Assembly: GCA_013398275.1 (NCBI GenBank)
Contig: VZSE01001754.1
Span: forward strand, 63,914-127,913
Direction of reading: 5' to 3'
Length of the DNA stretch: 64,000 nucleotides
Origin: Promerops cafer
Taxonomy: Eukaryota; Chordata; Aves; Passeriformes; Nectariniidae
Part shown: positions 1-12,743 of the stretch, one piece after another
How the letters are laid out: every line of letters starts with the position of its first letter
How positions within the stretch are numbered: position 1 is the stretch's first letter
Notes under the pieces: generated by a model
What the model saw: the letters and a program-made list of their open reading frames with translations, nothing else
The model's database searches: none
Told to the model about the DNA's origin: nothing
Position numbers and translations under genes: made by a program

Positions 1-612
1 GTAAGGTGGAACATCTGTGGGTGCTTGCACAGTGGTTGCATGTAGCTCCCATAACAAATGGATCTTTTCAGTGCACTGCTGCTGTTTTGTCTCAGCAATC
101 CCATATGAATGCAGAAAGTGGTGCTACAAATGTATTTTTTGATGTCATTTTTAGTAATTTCTCATTTTCAGAACACCTCATGTAACTTTTTCTAAAAACA
201 ATTTTTTGACAGGTTTATTGTGTTTTAATCTTTTAGTATATGATGGTCTGCTGTGTAGCCCTTGATGAATAAAAGCGATGGCTGGACTGTTGAAAAAAAT
301 ATAAACATTTAAAAAACAAATAGAAACCTCAACAAGTATATACCTGTCCCACACAAAAAAAAAAAAAAAAAAGGAGAGCCATCCCAAAAAGCTGTCCTTG
401 TAAGTTCAGAGACCTCAAAAGTAATGTGGATGAACAATCCTGGGATGGGGAGTTCACATTACCATCATTCAGCTCTAATTCCAGGCAGACATTTATGTTC
501 CTTAACAGATGAGGGTAATTCCATTTGTCTGCTTTTTGCCTGAAAAGAGGCGTGCTGGTTATTGAGCCTGGTGTTCAAGCCTCCTTACACTGTGTTGGTT
601 TTTTCCCATTAG
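1..612 (+). other. POLR1A intron (partial)
   Basis: This is intronic sequence upstream of the first visible exon. It is AT-rich and includes an 18-base poly-A run at 355-372. No exon with good splice sites and homology was recognised in it. Confidence 0.7.
355..372 (+). repeat. Poly-A tract (18 A)
   Basis: An uninterrupted run of 18 A in a POLR1A intron. No adjacent retroelement body was recognised. Confidence 0.9.
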
Positions 613-813
613 GTTTCCTTGTCCCTGCCACTGACCAAGGTGTACTTCGACCTCTCCTCCCTGCTGGCGACCCTGGCGCGCAGCACGGTGATCCACGAGG
701 TGAAGGGCATCACACGCTGCCTGCTGAACGAAAGTACCAACAAGGAGGGAGAGAAAGAATTAGTTCTCCAGACAGAAGGGATAAACCTGGCAGAGCTCTT
801 CAGATACTCTGAT
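613..813 (+). CDS. POLR1A: POLR1A coding exon (fourth from last)
   Basis: The acceptor AG is at 611-612 and the exon is read in phase 0 for 67 codons, starting VSLPLTKVYFDL and ending LAELFRYSD. It contains the RNA polymerase large-subunit motif TVIHEVKGITRCLLNE. The exon is clearly more GC- and CpG-rich (GCGACCCTGGCGCGCAGC) than its flanks. The donor is GTGTGT at 814, a weaker match than GTRAGT, but it is the only one that keeps phase 0 into the next exon (...FRYSD-ILDLNRLY...). Confidence 0.93.
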
Positions 814-3800
814 GTGTGTAATCTGTTTCTAATCCCAGACTTCAGTGCTCTTTTGTGTTCTGGGGCAGACAGTGGATGATGGATGTCATTTCAATTTCTC
901 AGGGGTGATGTGTAGCCTTTTCAGCTCTTTAACTGTCTGCCTCCTCCTTTTTATCCCCAGATGTGTTCAGAGCTCAGTGGAGCCTTTTCTCAAGGGTAGC
1001 TTGCAAATCAGTGTTTGTGCAGCAGCCAGAGCCTAATGACAGATGATTTCACACCATTCTTCTCTCTCATGTCTCTCTAAATGTTACTTGAGGGAGTTTT
1101 TCTATCTCAATGAATTGCAGTGCTTGGAGATGAATAGTTCTGTTATCCCATCTAGCCCATAGCTCTCCAAATACAGGATTGTTTTAAACTGCATCTTCTC
1201 TTTTGCTAAAAGTTCTGGCTGTCTGAGACACACTAGGCATTGCATTGTGCTGTTTGGCAGACTTTAATGTGTTTTTCTAGTGTATTTTGTTAGTTTACTT
1301 CCTGTGATTTCAGTTAATTTTCTCCTGTGGTGAGTTTTGACTCCAGTGCTCCTATTCATCTATTTAATGCTGCTTAACACAAATCCTCAGAATAATTTTT
1401 GTCTGTGTTTGACAGCTAGGCTGCTGCCTAGTTGTTCTGTAAACAACTTTGTTGGCACTGCTTAAGCTCATGAAAAATGGAGGAAAAAAAATCTATCTTA
1501 GCTTAGCTTAAGTTATTTAGAAATACAGAGCAACTGTTGTCCTAACTTGTATCTCTTGTTTTTTGTGCTTTCAGATTTTGGACCTGAACAGACTTTATTG
1601 CAATGATATCCATGCCATGGCTAAGAACTACGGAATTGAATCAGCCCTGAGGGTGATTATAAAGGAAATAAAAGATGTATTTGCTGTATATGGTAGGATT
1701 TCTTTGTATTTTTATAGTCTTTAATACCATTAAGATAGGAAAATGCAGCCACATGCTTTCAGTTATGGTTTTGCATGATCTTTTCATTTACATGCCTATT
1801 TTTAGGTTGCAGGTTTTCATCGTTTTAATGATTTTAGAGTCTTCTGTGAAGACCTTGTTAGTTAATTATTAGGTTTCTTTTAATCAGTAGAAAATAGGTG
1901 AGGTTGAATTTATTCCCTCTTCACAGAGTTCTTCCGTTCTGGTATATTTTTTTGCAAGCTGCAAGTTTCAGACCAATTAATTATTAATGTCTGAGGAAGC
2001 CAGCTGTTAGACTTGTACCAGTGGCCCTGAGAACAGGATCAATCTTGCCTCACTTTGCCTTTTTAATGATGGGAATCTAGGTTCCTGGGTTTTTATATCT
2101 TTCCTAAAATAGCTGCACTGCATTTTCTCAATGTTCTACTCTCAGACAGATGATTCAGAGAGCCCAGCCTGGGGAGGCTGCATGACTTCATAGGCACTCA
2201 CTCTCTGGAGTGGAGTCTTGCTATGAAATAAACTATTGAAAATAGGCAAGATTAATACAGTGGGAATTTTAGCAAGCAATTATCCCAACAGATTTGCCAG
2301 CTGGCAGCCCAGAATGGTCTGACCTTCAAGTTGTTCAAGAACTGCTCAGTAAATGTTGACAGAGCTGTTAATGACCCCCATTACACTGAGTCCACAAGTG
2401 TTATTTAGGAATAAGTGCATTTTTTTTTTAGCCTAAACGGGGTTTTCTGTGAATGCCTGATGCCAGAGGACATCAGAACCTTTCTGACTCTGGGGGCCAG
2501 CTAATCCAGGCCACCAGGTGAGAGGCAAGAGCTCTGTCCCTCCCAGGTGGATGGATGTGTGATCCCCTTCTGTGGAAACAAAGATGGTGCAGACGTTTGC
2601 TGATTTTATGTAGAGAAACTCTGCTGCCTTACAGCATTCTTGACATTGCAGTTTCCAATTCTTTTCATTTCAATTTGGAGAGATAGTGTTTTGTATTAGA
2701 GTGAGGTCTGCCTCTCTTGGATATTTGAGGGGAGCAGTTAAGCCAGAGACACACTGCCAGAAGAATGTTAATAGAGATCTTCTTTAAGCTGGTTGGATTC
2801 AAGGGGTTTGTTTTAGACCTGATTTGTTTAAAAATCCCCACAGACTTAGCCCTTGAATGCTCTGATGATTGGTCTTTCTTGTGTTTTAAGGAATTGTGGT
2901 AGACCCTCGACACCTTTCACTTGTGGCAGATTACATGTGTTTTGAAGGGATTTATAAACCACTGAATCGCATTGGAATTCAGTCCAACTCCTCCCCTCTG
3001 CAGCAGATGACGTTTGAAACCAGCTACAAATTCTTGAAGGAAGCCACGATGATGGGTAAATGGTTTAGTTTGAGATCTCTTGCTGCAGCATTTCACATAT
3101 GCTTGGTTTCTGTCATAACTTTACAGTATTTTGAGTAATGCATAATGGCATTAGAAAAAAATGCCTAAGACAGAAATTTTAAATAAGCCCTCGCCTAGGA
3201 AAATGTTCCAGATGTTTTTATTAAAATTCTGTCAGCTTAAATAAAGCCAGCTCCCACATGTAATCTGTGGGGTCTGAGACTCCTTTCTTTAAGAATTAGA
3301 TAGGCATTTTTACAGCAAACCTTAAAGTTGTTAAGATGTGTTGTAGCTAAGCTTTATAACAGACTACTAAATTTGCCTTTTTCTGTCTCTACTATTAAAA
3401 TTGTCTTCTCTGCTTTGTTTTTGTGCCTGTGTTATAACTTCCATAACTTTTCCAGCCTTGCTATTCAGCATTTTATTTTGAGAACAGACCTGGCTGTTAC
3501 TCAGATTTAGCACTTTATCTTTGCTTTTTTCCCTCAAACACGGACAAAGAGTCAGACTCATTTGTCTAATGGTAGGTTTCTGGTGCCATTTGAGATTCCC
3601 AAGGAGTGTCCTTCTGCCCTCTAGTTGCCGCTCTGGAAAGGTGTAGAGATCCCATGGCTGTGTGGATCATTTAGGACGTTTGGAGCAGCACTAGCCATCT
3701 ACATTTAAGGCCTTCTATCAAAAAGACCTTATGCTTTAAGTCTGTCATTTAAAAGCTTCTATGATCTCAGCCTTTGGATACTGATTACATCTCTCTTTTG

Positions 3801-5641
3801 CAAATAAACTTGGTTTCTGTCACTTGCCAGTCAGATGCTTGCTTTGCAGATGCTGCTGTGCTGTGTCCTTCAGTTACGAATGGGGAGAGCTCTCAACATG
3901 ATCTCTTCAGCTCCTGTCTTAAACTGCCTTGCACTGACATCAGAAATGCTTCTACCACTGAATTCCTTTTTGCTAATGCTGTTTTATACCTTTTCTGGGA
4001 AGAAAGATTGGGTTTTAATTGATAGCATTGGTTACAATTGACTTAATTAATCTGAAAATTGTAAAGGAAAAGTGTAAATCCAGGGTGAAATTAAAGAGAA
4101 GAGGATGTTTCTCGCTCAGTTGCACCCTCTGGATTTATGTTGTATCACATACTGACTTAGAAATTAAATCAGAGGTTTTTGCCAAGTGAAATGTAATGTA
4201 TGGATAATATTATGAATAAAGACATTCAGTGCACGCTGACAGAAGGGCAGGGTGGCTTGGCAGGAACTGCACTGATTACAAGCAGAGGCAGTTAATGATT
4301 TCACCACGCTGGAAATCAGTCATAATGGGGATTGCAGCAGCCTGGATCTAATTTGCTTTAATGTAACTGATAACTTGACTGTACAGTTCAAAAGACGCTG
4401 TGAGGGTGCCTGGGGCTGGTGCCCTGAGCAGTAGGAAGGAAAGGAGGAGGTTTGTGAGGACGTGCACAGCTGAGGTGAGCGGGGCTGTTGGAGCACAGGC
4501 TGCTCAGCAGGGCTCCTTGGGCAGGGAGCAAACTGCATCAGCAGTGAGATCCCCTGGGCTGTTTGCTCAGAGAATGGCTCTTTGTTAACATCACATGAGC
4601 AAACAGGGCAGCACGACTGTCCTGTTTAACGATCTAACAAAGGGGCTTTTTTTTCTTCAGCTGACACACATTTAGGAGCAGCTATTTAATTGTCCAGCTG
4701 TGGCTGAGATCAGAGCAGTGAGCACATGCCAATACACAGTGCTGTGTATGCTCCTGCCCCCACCCTCTGCATGATGGAAAGTTGAGTACATTTTGCTCCG
4801 TGGAATAAAGATAACCAAACTTAGCAGAAGTTTAACAATTTTATTTCCAATTTCCTACTGCTCTAATGATAGACTTTCAACTTGCTGTAGTTAGGATGAA
4901 TGAAAAACAGCCTGAATGCTTACAAAAACAGTGGAAGCAAAACAATCCCAGCCAGACATGTCATCTGGAGTGCTTCCAAATTTCTGTGACACTATTTCGC
5001 TACAGTGAGTAACCACAAAATCAGAGGAATTCATGGAATGTCTCTCCAGTGAAAAGTTCTCTTCATATCTAGCCAGAGGGATTTAAAATACACATCAAAA
5101 GGATTCACTCTAACAAAAGAAAAAGGCAGCAATGACAAGGGAATCTTTCTGGTTTTGCCTCACATGTATTTTTTAGTGATCTATTTAGTCACTAGTATGT
5201 GTTCACTGGAAGGTCAAATCTGTGTTCTCTTAGAATTCAGACTGTTTTGTCTTTCCATGTGGAATCAGGAGATTTTAGTAATGCGTGGCCCAATTATTTG
5301 CTTGGACCAAAGATTGAGATGAGATAATAGTTGTTGTAGGAGGGTTAGGAAGAGTTTTGGACTCTTAAGTCCCAGAAATCCCAATTCAGTGTGAACAGCA
5401 GGTGGCAGAACCTTTGTGAACCTGGAGGTGCTGAACCAGATGGTGTCTTGCACATAAACCAAAATGGTTTCTTTCCAGCACTGACCTTGGAGAAACCTTT
5501 GGGAACCTCCTGATGGGATTTTCTTTGAATTCTGTTGCAGGTGCCTGTGATGAACTGCGATCCCCTTCAGCCTGCCTGGTGGTTGGAAAAGTTGTCAAAG
5601 GAGGGACTGGCTTGTTTGACCTCAAGCAGCCCCTGACATAG
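613..5641 (+). CDS. POLR1A: RNA polymerase I largest subunit, C-terminal part (four last coding exons; 5' part outside the window)
   Basis: POLR1A (RPA194/A190) is the largest, catalytic subunit of nucleolar RNA polymerase I, which transcribes the 47S/45S pre-rRNA. Four exons join in frame: 613-813, 1575-1692, 2891-3055, 5541-5641. They give 194 residues ending in a TAG at 5,639-5,641. Recognisable conserved strings, known from vertebrate POLR1A, are KVYFDLSSLLATLARSTVIH, KGITRCLLNE, VDPRHLSLVADYMCFEG, SNSSPLQQMTFETSYKFLKE and DELRSPSACLVVGKVVKGGT. This is the end of the Rpb1 domain-5/cleft region. The Mg-binding NADFDGD active site lies upstream and is not in the window. Phases match at every junction (0, 1, 1). 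No frameshift or internal stop is seen, so this looks like an intact functional gene. In mammals ST3GAL5 is the neighbour downstream, as here. Confidence 0.96.
1575..1692 (+). CDS. POLR1A: POLR1A coding exon (third from last)
   Basis: The polypyrimidine tract and AG at 1,573-1,574 precede ILDLNRLYCNDIHAMAKNYG, followed by IESALRVIIKEIKDVFAVYG. The exon has 39 codons plus one base, with donor G|GTAGGA at 1,693. The glycine codon is completed by the first two bases of the next exon. The string ALRVI-KEIKDVF-VYGI is characteristic of eukaryotic polymerase large subunits near the end of the cleft domain. Confidence 0.94.
2891..3055 (+). CDS. POLR1A: POLR1A coding exon (second from last)
   Basis: The acceptor TTTTAAG ends at 2,890. 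Two bases finish a Gly codon, then 54 codons run from IVVDPRHLSLVADYMCFEG to QMTFETSYKFLKEATMM. The donor is G|GTAAAT at 3,056. VDPRHL-L-ADYM and SNSSPLQQMTFETS are the most conserved signature of the C-terminal domain of polymerase I, II and III largest subunits (the MTFE-S element). Confidence 0.95.
3056..5540 (+). other. POLR1A last intron
   Basis: This 2.5-kb intron contains no recognisable coding sequence; open frames of 60-82 codons on both strands are at chance level. An AT-rich block at about 4,180-4,400 (TTAATGATTTC, ATTTGCTTTAATG) looks like possible regulatory sequence. The two earlier introns (814-1,574 and 1,693-2,890) show nothing recognisable. Confidence 0.65.
5541..5641 (+). 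CDS. POLR1A: POLR1A last coding exon with stop
   Basis: The acceptor TCTGTTGCAG ends at 5,540. Two bases finish a Gly codon, then 32 codons encode ACDELRSPSACLVVGKVV followed by KGGTGLFDLKQPLT and TAG. The mammalian protein has a near-identical final exon. The start of the exon (ACDE) is the least conserved part. The terminal residue here is Thr. Confidence 0.95.
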
Positions 5642-5915
5642 TGTTTGGTGGTAACCTAAGGACCTGATTGAAATGTTCATCATGAGAGCTGCATGTGCTC
5701 TACAGCTACGCAGTGAGGGCCTGTGATGTGTCTGCAGATGTCTTTCCTGTGCCAATAGGTTTCTTTATCTGGATACCCAATGAGCCTTACCTATTTAATC
5801 AGTGTAGGAGCTATCTTTTGATCCAAAGAAACACTTATTTACTGTTCATCAATGTAAAAAATGAGGTTATTTGTTTACATAGAAAAGAATAAAATGCAGG
5901 AGTTGGTCTGGGTCT
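5642..5915 (+). other. POLR1A: POLR1A 3' UTR
   Basis: This stretch lies between the TAG at 5,639 and the first canonical AATAAA at 5,888-5,893. The cleavage site is assumed about 15-25 bases after that signal. It is short and not obviously repetitive. The extent is inferred from the signal alone. Confidence 0.6.
5888..5893 (+). terminator. Poly(A) signal AATAAA, POLR1A
   Basis: A canonical AATAAA sits about 250 bases downstream of the POLR1A stop codon and is the first such hexamer after it. It is followed within 40 bases by a GT-rich segment (GTTGGTCTGGGTCTCAGTC), as expected for a downstream element. Confidence 0.65.
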
Positions 5916-8510
5916 CAGTCTGTGCAGCAATTCTGGCAGGCAGAAGTGAAAGCAGAATCTGTTTATGCTGTCTGACTTTTGTGGGGCAGAATCTCCCCAG
6001 GGTGGGTACTGCCAGTTGCCATGTGGTCATTAACATGACATTTCCAGGACTGGTAATAGCATTCTAAACTGGCAGGTGTAGCTGGGCACTGCTGTGCTGG
6101 ACCTCAACACTGCATTGGAGCATCTGTGCTCGAGGCATTTCCTCTTCTGCTGCACTTGGGTGCACTGACATGAACTTTTATAAACTTTTAGAGGACGCAG
6201 TTTCCTATTCTGCTGCTTCATTTGTTAAGAAGAATGTGTCTGTGACACAGTTGTTAAAGTTATTTTAGCTGAAGAGTGAAATTCAGAATTTTCACAGTTT
6301 CTGTAGGCATTTTACAATGCTCTTTTAACTTCTTTGGGTAGAACAGATCTCACACAGTGAGAGACTTGACCTTTGCTAAAGATTTATTCCTTAAATGCCA
6401 ACACAAGCTGCTGTGGGAGTGACTATGCAAAAGACTCCTGTAAGAATTACCAAAACAGAGATTGTAAACTATTTTTGCTTAAATATTCTGTATCAAAGAG
6501 AATATTTAATAAAAGAAGTTGCAAAGAAATATTCTGAATGCCCTATTATGTGTTGTGTTTCCAAGGGGAGTTCACTTTTGACTCTGCTGGCTGTTGAAAT
6601 CATGTGGCCCAGCGCTGTTTGCCACTCCTCAGAAATCAGACTCATTTATAGATTCTGTTTTAATCAGGATGCACTGCACACAAGTAGTTAAAGCTCTTTG
6701 GAGTTTGCTCACTGCCATCTAGGCAAGTTTTCTAACAGATCTCAGTGCCTGATTATTCTTACTGGTACCTCTGCACCAGTGGGAGTGCCACAGCAGAGGA
6801 AGGCCACTTCCACTGGGGCTGCACTGAAGGGGATCAGATCAGATAGTGAGAGGTTGATTTAGGATTGTGAAAGAGCCTCTGTGGAGTCTCTTGATTGACT
6901 CTGTTCTGCCTCAGCCCCTTAGAACTGTGTCACACGTCCTGCCAATTGCACTGAAGCTTAACAAATGCGTTAACTCAGCAGGTGTCCAGTTGCAGTTTAT
7001 AAATCTCTGTAAAAGATTTCCTTGTGTCTTTCTCCAGCCTTAGCATCTGCTTTGTCGTTGTCAAAAATGTCATTCAGCAAAGAATCATGAGAGACTCAGT
7101 TGGGTACAGTTTAGCAAACAGATGGGAAAGAACAAACATTGTACAAAAAGGCTTTTACTTCCAGGTTACATCTGTACTGATACAGACTGTTTGTTGAGGG
7201 AGCCCCAAGATGTGTTCACAGTCCTGCAGTGAAGAGCATCTATGCCACATTTCCTATGTGGAGGTGTGGCATCCCTTGGTGCTCAAAACAGTTTGATCTA
7301 AATAACTCATTCATTCAAGTTAAGTGGTAGTCAGTGCTGCTCCCAGTAACACTGATGATTCTTTAGCTAGAGCCATTTGGAAAATGGGCTCAGGCTATGG
7401 CCTGAGGATGATCCAACTTTCCTTTTCAGTGTTGAGTTGCCTTTAAAATACTGGCATAGAGCAGGATCCAAGACCTGATTCTGATTGTACTGAAAGAATT
7501 GGCACTGTAGGAAAGTCTCAAACACAGTATCTTAGAAAAGGAAGTAGGTGGCTGTCCTTGTTCATGGACAAAAGTGATAGGGGAGAAACACAACCTCAGA
7601 TGAGAGGCCATATCTCCAAGGCTGGAGAAAGGTACATATTTTGGCATATAAATGGGCTTGTTTTATACTGTGAAGGAGAAACAGCTGAGGTAGCAATTGC
7701 TCTTAATCTCTGGTGCAAGCAGGTTGGCTTGGGGATCATCTAAACTGCCCTTTCCAAGAAAGGAATTTTGGTTTGCTTAGAATTCATGTGTGTGCAGAAA
7801 ACAGTTAGGAAAAAACCCTGCTTCATGTGGTTAGGAAACTTTACTTTCTTTTCACATCCCATGAACCTCTATGCATCTAGGTCTTTTATTTTAAAGTGTC
7901 TGTTTTTCTCCTTGCACTCACTGCTCTCACTGTACAGTGCTTTCTGAGGAAGTGTGAGCTACCTACCCCCAAACACAGCGTAGAAAAAGGCTGCAGTAAT
8001 GGGTGGGGCTCTTGCTGCTTTGTGATTATTTGCAACAGACAAATGAGAGTCACTTTTGGCATAAAAGACCCCAAAGAGTGAGCGGTAGATGTGATTTCAT
8101 AGAGAGGGGGAGATCATGATGGAAAGGCAGGAAGAATGGAACCATCCCTTCTCTTAAGCTGTCTGCTGCACTTCAGGGTGCCAGGATATCCCAAGGCTGT
8201 GAAAACATGGGAGGAATGAGAGAAGAAAAAGTAACTTCCAAATTTTTCTCCCTTTCTTTATGTCCATTAATAATAGTGATTGATCTGTCAGGAAAAGTAA
8301 AGGGTATAAGCTTGACTGGATTTGCACTCCAGGGATGGGCTGGTGAGTGTATAAAGAGATGAAAGCTGGGGAAGAGGATTTTTGAAAGCTGTAATTCAGA
8401 GAACTTGGAGTTACTCAGCCAGAAAGAGGAAGCAGTAATCCTCATCTGGCCCCATGTGCTTTGGCAAGCAGGGCAGTGGGTTCTGTCCTGCTTGTACAGA
8501 TGTGCTGTGT

Positions 8511-8890
8511 GTCCTATGAGGACAGGCTGAGAGAGCTGGGACTGTTAGTCTGTAAAGGAGGTAGCTTTGGGGAGACCTTGTAGGAGCCTTCCAGTACTTA
8601 ACAGGGGGTATAAATAAGGGAGAATGATGTTGTACATGGGCAACTGGAGATGGGATGAGAGGGCACAGTTTTAAACTAAAAGACATTTACATTAAATGTA
8701 AGGGAGAAATTCCCTGTGAAGGTGGTGAGACACTGGACCAGGCTGTCCAGAGAAGCTGTGGCTGCCCCATCCCTGGAAATGCTCACGGCCAGGCTGGGTG
8801 GGGCTCTGAGCAACCTGGGGTAGTGGAAGGTGTCCCTGCCTTGGAGAGACCTGAGCTTTAAGGTTCCTTCCAACCCAAACAATTCTATGG
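8511..8890 (+). mobile_element. CR1 LINE fragment, 3' end, sense
   Basis: This reads like the 3' portion of an avian CR1. It runs from 'GAGGACAGGCTGAGAGAGCTGGGA' (positions 8,518-8,541) through 'CCAGAGAAGCTGTGGCTGCC' and 'GAGCAACCTGGG' to 'GGTTCCTTCCAACCCAAACA' and the terminal ATTCTATGG. It is 5' truncated and diverged, with no coding capacity, as is usual for CR1. Confidence 0.88.
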
Positions 8891-11101
8891 TTCACACCCA
8901 CTTGCTGATGCAGATTTGTTACCTTTAAGACAGAGATAACAAATGTTTTCAGTGTGTTGGTAACAGTGGATCAACTTCTATTTGCTCAGGAGTTGGAATG
9001 CAAGCTACGTTCAAGTCCTATAAATCATAATAGAAGGCTTGTTTTTCTCAGTAAATCCTAAATTGGGCAGTGAGAATGGATATGAATAGGAATTAGTTCT
9101 TCTTTCATCTCAAAAAGCAAAGCTAAATTATAGAAGACAGGGAGCAGAAAAGTTTGTTTTCCCAGGTCACTGGCTCCCATGTCGCTATGCTTGTGTAGGT
9201 CAGTAACCAGGCAGTGGCCACAACACAGCTCCCAGAGATCTTTAATCACTCGGAGCCTTTCTGGACAAACCACTTGAGGCTTGCCAGTAAGTGCTGGAAT
9301 CTGGAAGCAGCCTCATCTGCTGAGGAATTTGGCAAGTGGGAGAGCATGTGGCACCTCAGGGACACTTCCCACAAGGTCAGATTGTGGTGACCAGGCCATG
9401 CTCCAGGACGTGCCTGGCGGCAGGCAGATGAAGCCAGAACAAAAATATCTCTGGGATTAGGTCAGATGGGAGAACTTGTGAGGACTGCCTATAAGGACTG
9501 AGATCCAAAAAGTGTTTTGAAGGTTTTGGTGCTGAATGTGGCAGTCTTGATATTTGGGGTGGATGTGAAGGTGTGAAGACTCCTGTGGGGTGAGGGAGAA
9601 TGAGCTCTGTTTCCCACAGCTTCCTGCATGGCAACCAACTCCCTCAGCCAGAGGGGAACAGCAGGAACTTTGTGCCTCGTCAGTCCCTGCTTTGCTCTGC
9701 TGTTTTATATAGCATGGATGATGCTTCAACCTAAAGACCCCTGAGTTTTGCTTTGTTTTGTAGATAATAGAACTAAGAGCAAAGGTGAGTTCTTTGACAG
9801 TGCACCCAGGGAAGAGGTGTCTGGCTGTGCCCATGAGCCCAGGTAGTCACTGTGGACAGAGGAGCCCTCTGCAGGCTCTCTGCAGTGCCCTGAGGGGCTT
9901 CAAAGCCCCCCCTCTTGAGTGCACTTACCACCAGTACAGGAAAATTTCAATTTTCTTGCTCCAAGACTCCTTGCTGCTGCTGGAAATAACATGCTGTTCA
10001 CAGGGACAAGGGCAGAAGGAGGTCAGCTCCATTCCCAGAGGAAGAGAGTGGAAGCTAGGGCTTTCTTGGAAGACCACAGAAATCTTTCTCCTTGTGTTTC
10101 TGCAGCCTCGTCCAAAAGGGCAGAGAGAAAACCTGCCTCAAAACAGTATTGCAATTAGGTCTTTCCCAGGATTTAAGGCATTTTCCTGTCATGAGAAAGA
10201 CAGGGGTTGTAAGTCCTCAGGGAAATGAGAGTTATGAAGCCCTGTGAGCATTGCAACTCCCCTGTGAGGGAACCCCCCAGCTCCTTCAGCATTGCCTTTC
10301 TATATTAATTCTGATTTACAGTGCAATACAGGTTTGATGAGTCCTGAAGATGCTCCCAGTGGGAACTGAACATCAGTACTGCGATACCCAGTCCTGGATG
10401 CTGAGCTGGAGATCCACGGGGGTGCAATGGGGTGCTCAGAGGGCTGTAGGGTGGGAAATGAAGGTACCTGCGGAGCCCTGCTGGCTGCAAGGTCAAAGGG
10501 CAGCTAAGCAGTGTTTTTCAGAATGCAAAATTGATCAGGGAGGCATCATTAGAGCATTCTGCACAGAGGCCTGCACTGCTGAGCTGAGCTGTCAGCCAGA
10601 GCCATCCCCACAGTCTGTTCCTGCTCCTGTTACAGTGGGTGCCACACAGCCAGGATTAAGCAAGCTGCTCATTAATGATGTTTTACAGTTTCCTGGCTTA
10701 GATCCCTCGACAGAGCTGACTGTCCAAACTGCCCTGGAAAACTTCTAGGTCTGATCACAGAGATGGAGAGGATGTAGAGCTGTTCCTGTTTTCCTAGGTG
10801 CAGCATGCCCTGACAGCTTTGGGAAGATAAATGACCCCCCTCGGTGGAGCTGCTTTGAGTCTGGTGGGGCTTGTGGCTTGGTCTGTAGTAACACTGCTGC
10901 CGTTGTTTGGGTTTTGGAGCCCTGCCTGGCACTACAGACAGAATAACGAGTGATCAAGAAGTAACAGTGGAACAGTAACGCAAACTGCAATAAATACAGA
11001 GATGCATTATTAATGGAACATTAAAACCAAAAGGGCAAGTAGAGCAAATTGTATGCTGGCAGCACAACAGCTCTGCAGAAAAATCCCAGGGCTATCCCTT
11101 G

Positions 11102-11121
11102 AAAAAAAAAAAAAAAAAAAA
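11102..11121 (+). repeat. Poly-A tract (20 A)
   Basis: Twenty consecutive A. No retroelement body or target-site duplication was recognised next to it. Confidence 0.9.
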
Positions 11122-12743
11122 TCAATGCTTTGTGCAACATTTCGATACAGGATTCTTCTGCTTTCTGCTGTACTGTATTTGTTCTGCCTGGAAGCCTGGG
11201 TTATTTCTGGAAGATGCAGAATTTCACATGCATTTTAGCCCCAGTAACCTCCTGAGTGTAATTAAGGCTACAAACCAGGGCAGTGCCCTCAGCCTGCCAC
11301 AGAAATCAACTGTGACTTAATGGATCTTTAATTTTGGGTTAAGCTACAGAACTGGATTTTACAGGAGTAGAAAGACAGCAGAGTCTGAATTAGTGCTTTT
11401 GCAATGGTCAGGCAGGAGTTTGAGGCTGGACCCAGACTGATACCAAGAGGGACAGCAGCAGGAAGGACCCATTTCATCCCCTCTTTGCATAAACACCAGC
11501 ACTGGAGACAAATTAATGTAATTTTACAGTAATTGAAGCTCAGGCAGAAGCTTTTGGCTTTGCCTCATGTTTTGGGGCTGGTCCAGGCCTCTGGGAAGGA
11601 AAGAGCTGCTGAAACAGCTCTTTTAAGGTGCTGATGCTTTTACACCTCTACCCACCATGCTGCAGATCTGCTCAGTTATTTCTGGTACAGCCAGATCACG
11701 ACAAACTCATCTTCCTCCATCAGAGACTGAGATCATGCCCATGGATGTGCTCCAGCTGAACAGGCCAGCAGCAACTGGGTGACACAAAGCATGTGGCGGG
11801 AGCACAGACAGGACCTACCACTTTACCTTCATCACAGGGCTCTCATTGACCCAACTCTGCCACCAAGTGCCTTCAGGTGTCTCTGTTAGCCCCTTGAAGC
11901 CAAGTCCTTCCCAGGCAGTGCTTTTACAGTCTCTCTCTCAGCATTACCTTCCACTTCCAGAGGTTTCATAGGTGTGGCTTTGGCTTGTACAAACAGCTCT
12001 TGCAGCTCAGTCTCCAGCCAGGTCAAACTTTACCGTGTCCAGCTTAACTGCATTGCCCTGCTGTGTTCCTGGCACCCCAGTTTCCCAAGAGCCCTGCCCT
12101 TGCTTGGTGGGATCATCCTTTCCAGAAGGCCATGGCAGGGTTACCACTCCTGTGATTCATGTTGGCCTGTCCAAGCTGCTGGTGGGGCTGGTGCTCTGGG
12201 GAGGGAGAGCATTTGGCCCCGTGCTGCTGCCAGGGAGGCAGGGGATGGGCACGGGTCACTGCAGCCTTCCCCTCCTGCTGCCCAAAAGCTTCCCCCTCTC
12301 TTATCAACACTGAAACCTGTCCCTCCCTTCCTTTGTTTCAAATTCAAGGAACTGAAATTAGTTTGGCTTGCTTGGTTTTTCTTTTTTCTCTTTCCTGCCA
12401 ACATCCTGCCAACTGTTTCCACACTAAGCTATTTACAAGAATGACTCTGTTCGTTCATTTTGGGGATGAAATGGGAGACCTGCATGGAGAGTGAATGACC
12501 ACTGGCACATGCACCTGGTCAGGCCACGGAGTGTAAAGCCAGGCTGGGATTCATCCATTGCAGCTAATCCCAGCATTACAGCCCTGGGGCTGTGCCACAG
12601 GGGTCTGTATTTCCCAGGGCCCCTCTGACTGTGACTCTAAGTTAGCAGCTGGGCTTAATTCCACACAGTCCTACAAAGCCATGCAAGGCAAATATTTTAT
12701 CTTCCTGGGATTCATGTGTATTCTTTCAAAGGAAATGTTTAAA

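Noticed and set aside
525..1036. Alternative frames over the POLR1A exon at 613-813
   Set aside because: They are shadows of the real exon in other frames or run past its donor into the intron.
9457..9834. 125-codon minus-strand frame and the overlapping 147-codon + frame at 9,785-10,228
   Set aside because: No domain, no splice context and ordinary composition; chance frames in intergenic DNA.
11972..12494. Overlapping frames of 113, 156 and 111 codons in a GC-richer segment
   Set aside because: All three + frames and the minus strand are open together, as expected from locally low stop density rather than coding selection. No homology is recognised.
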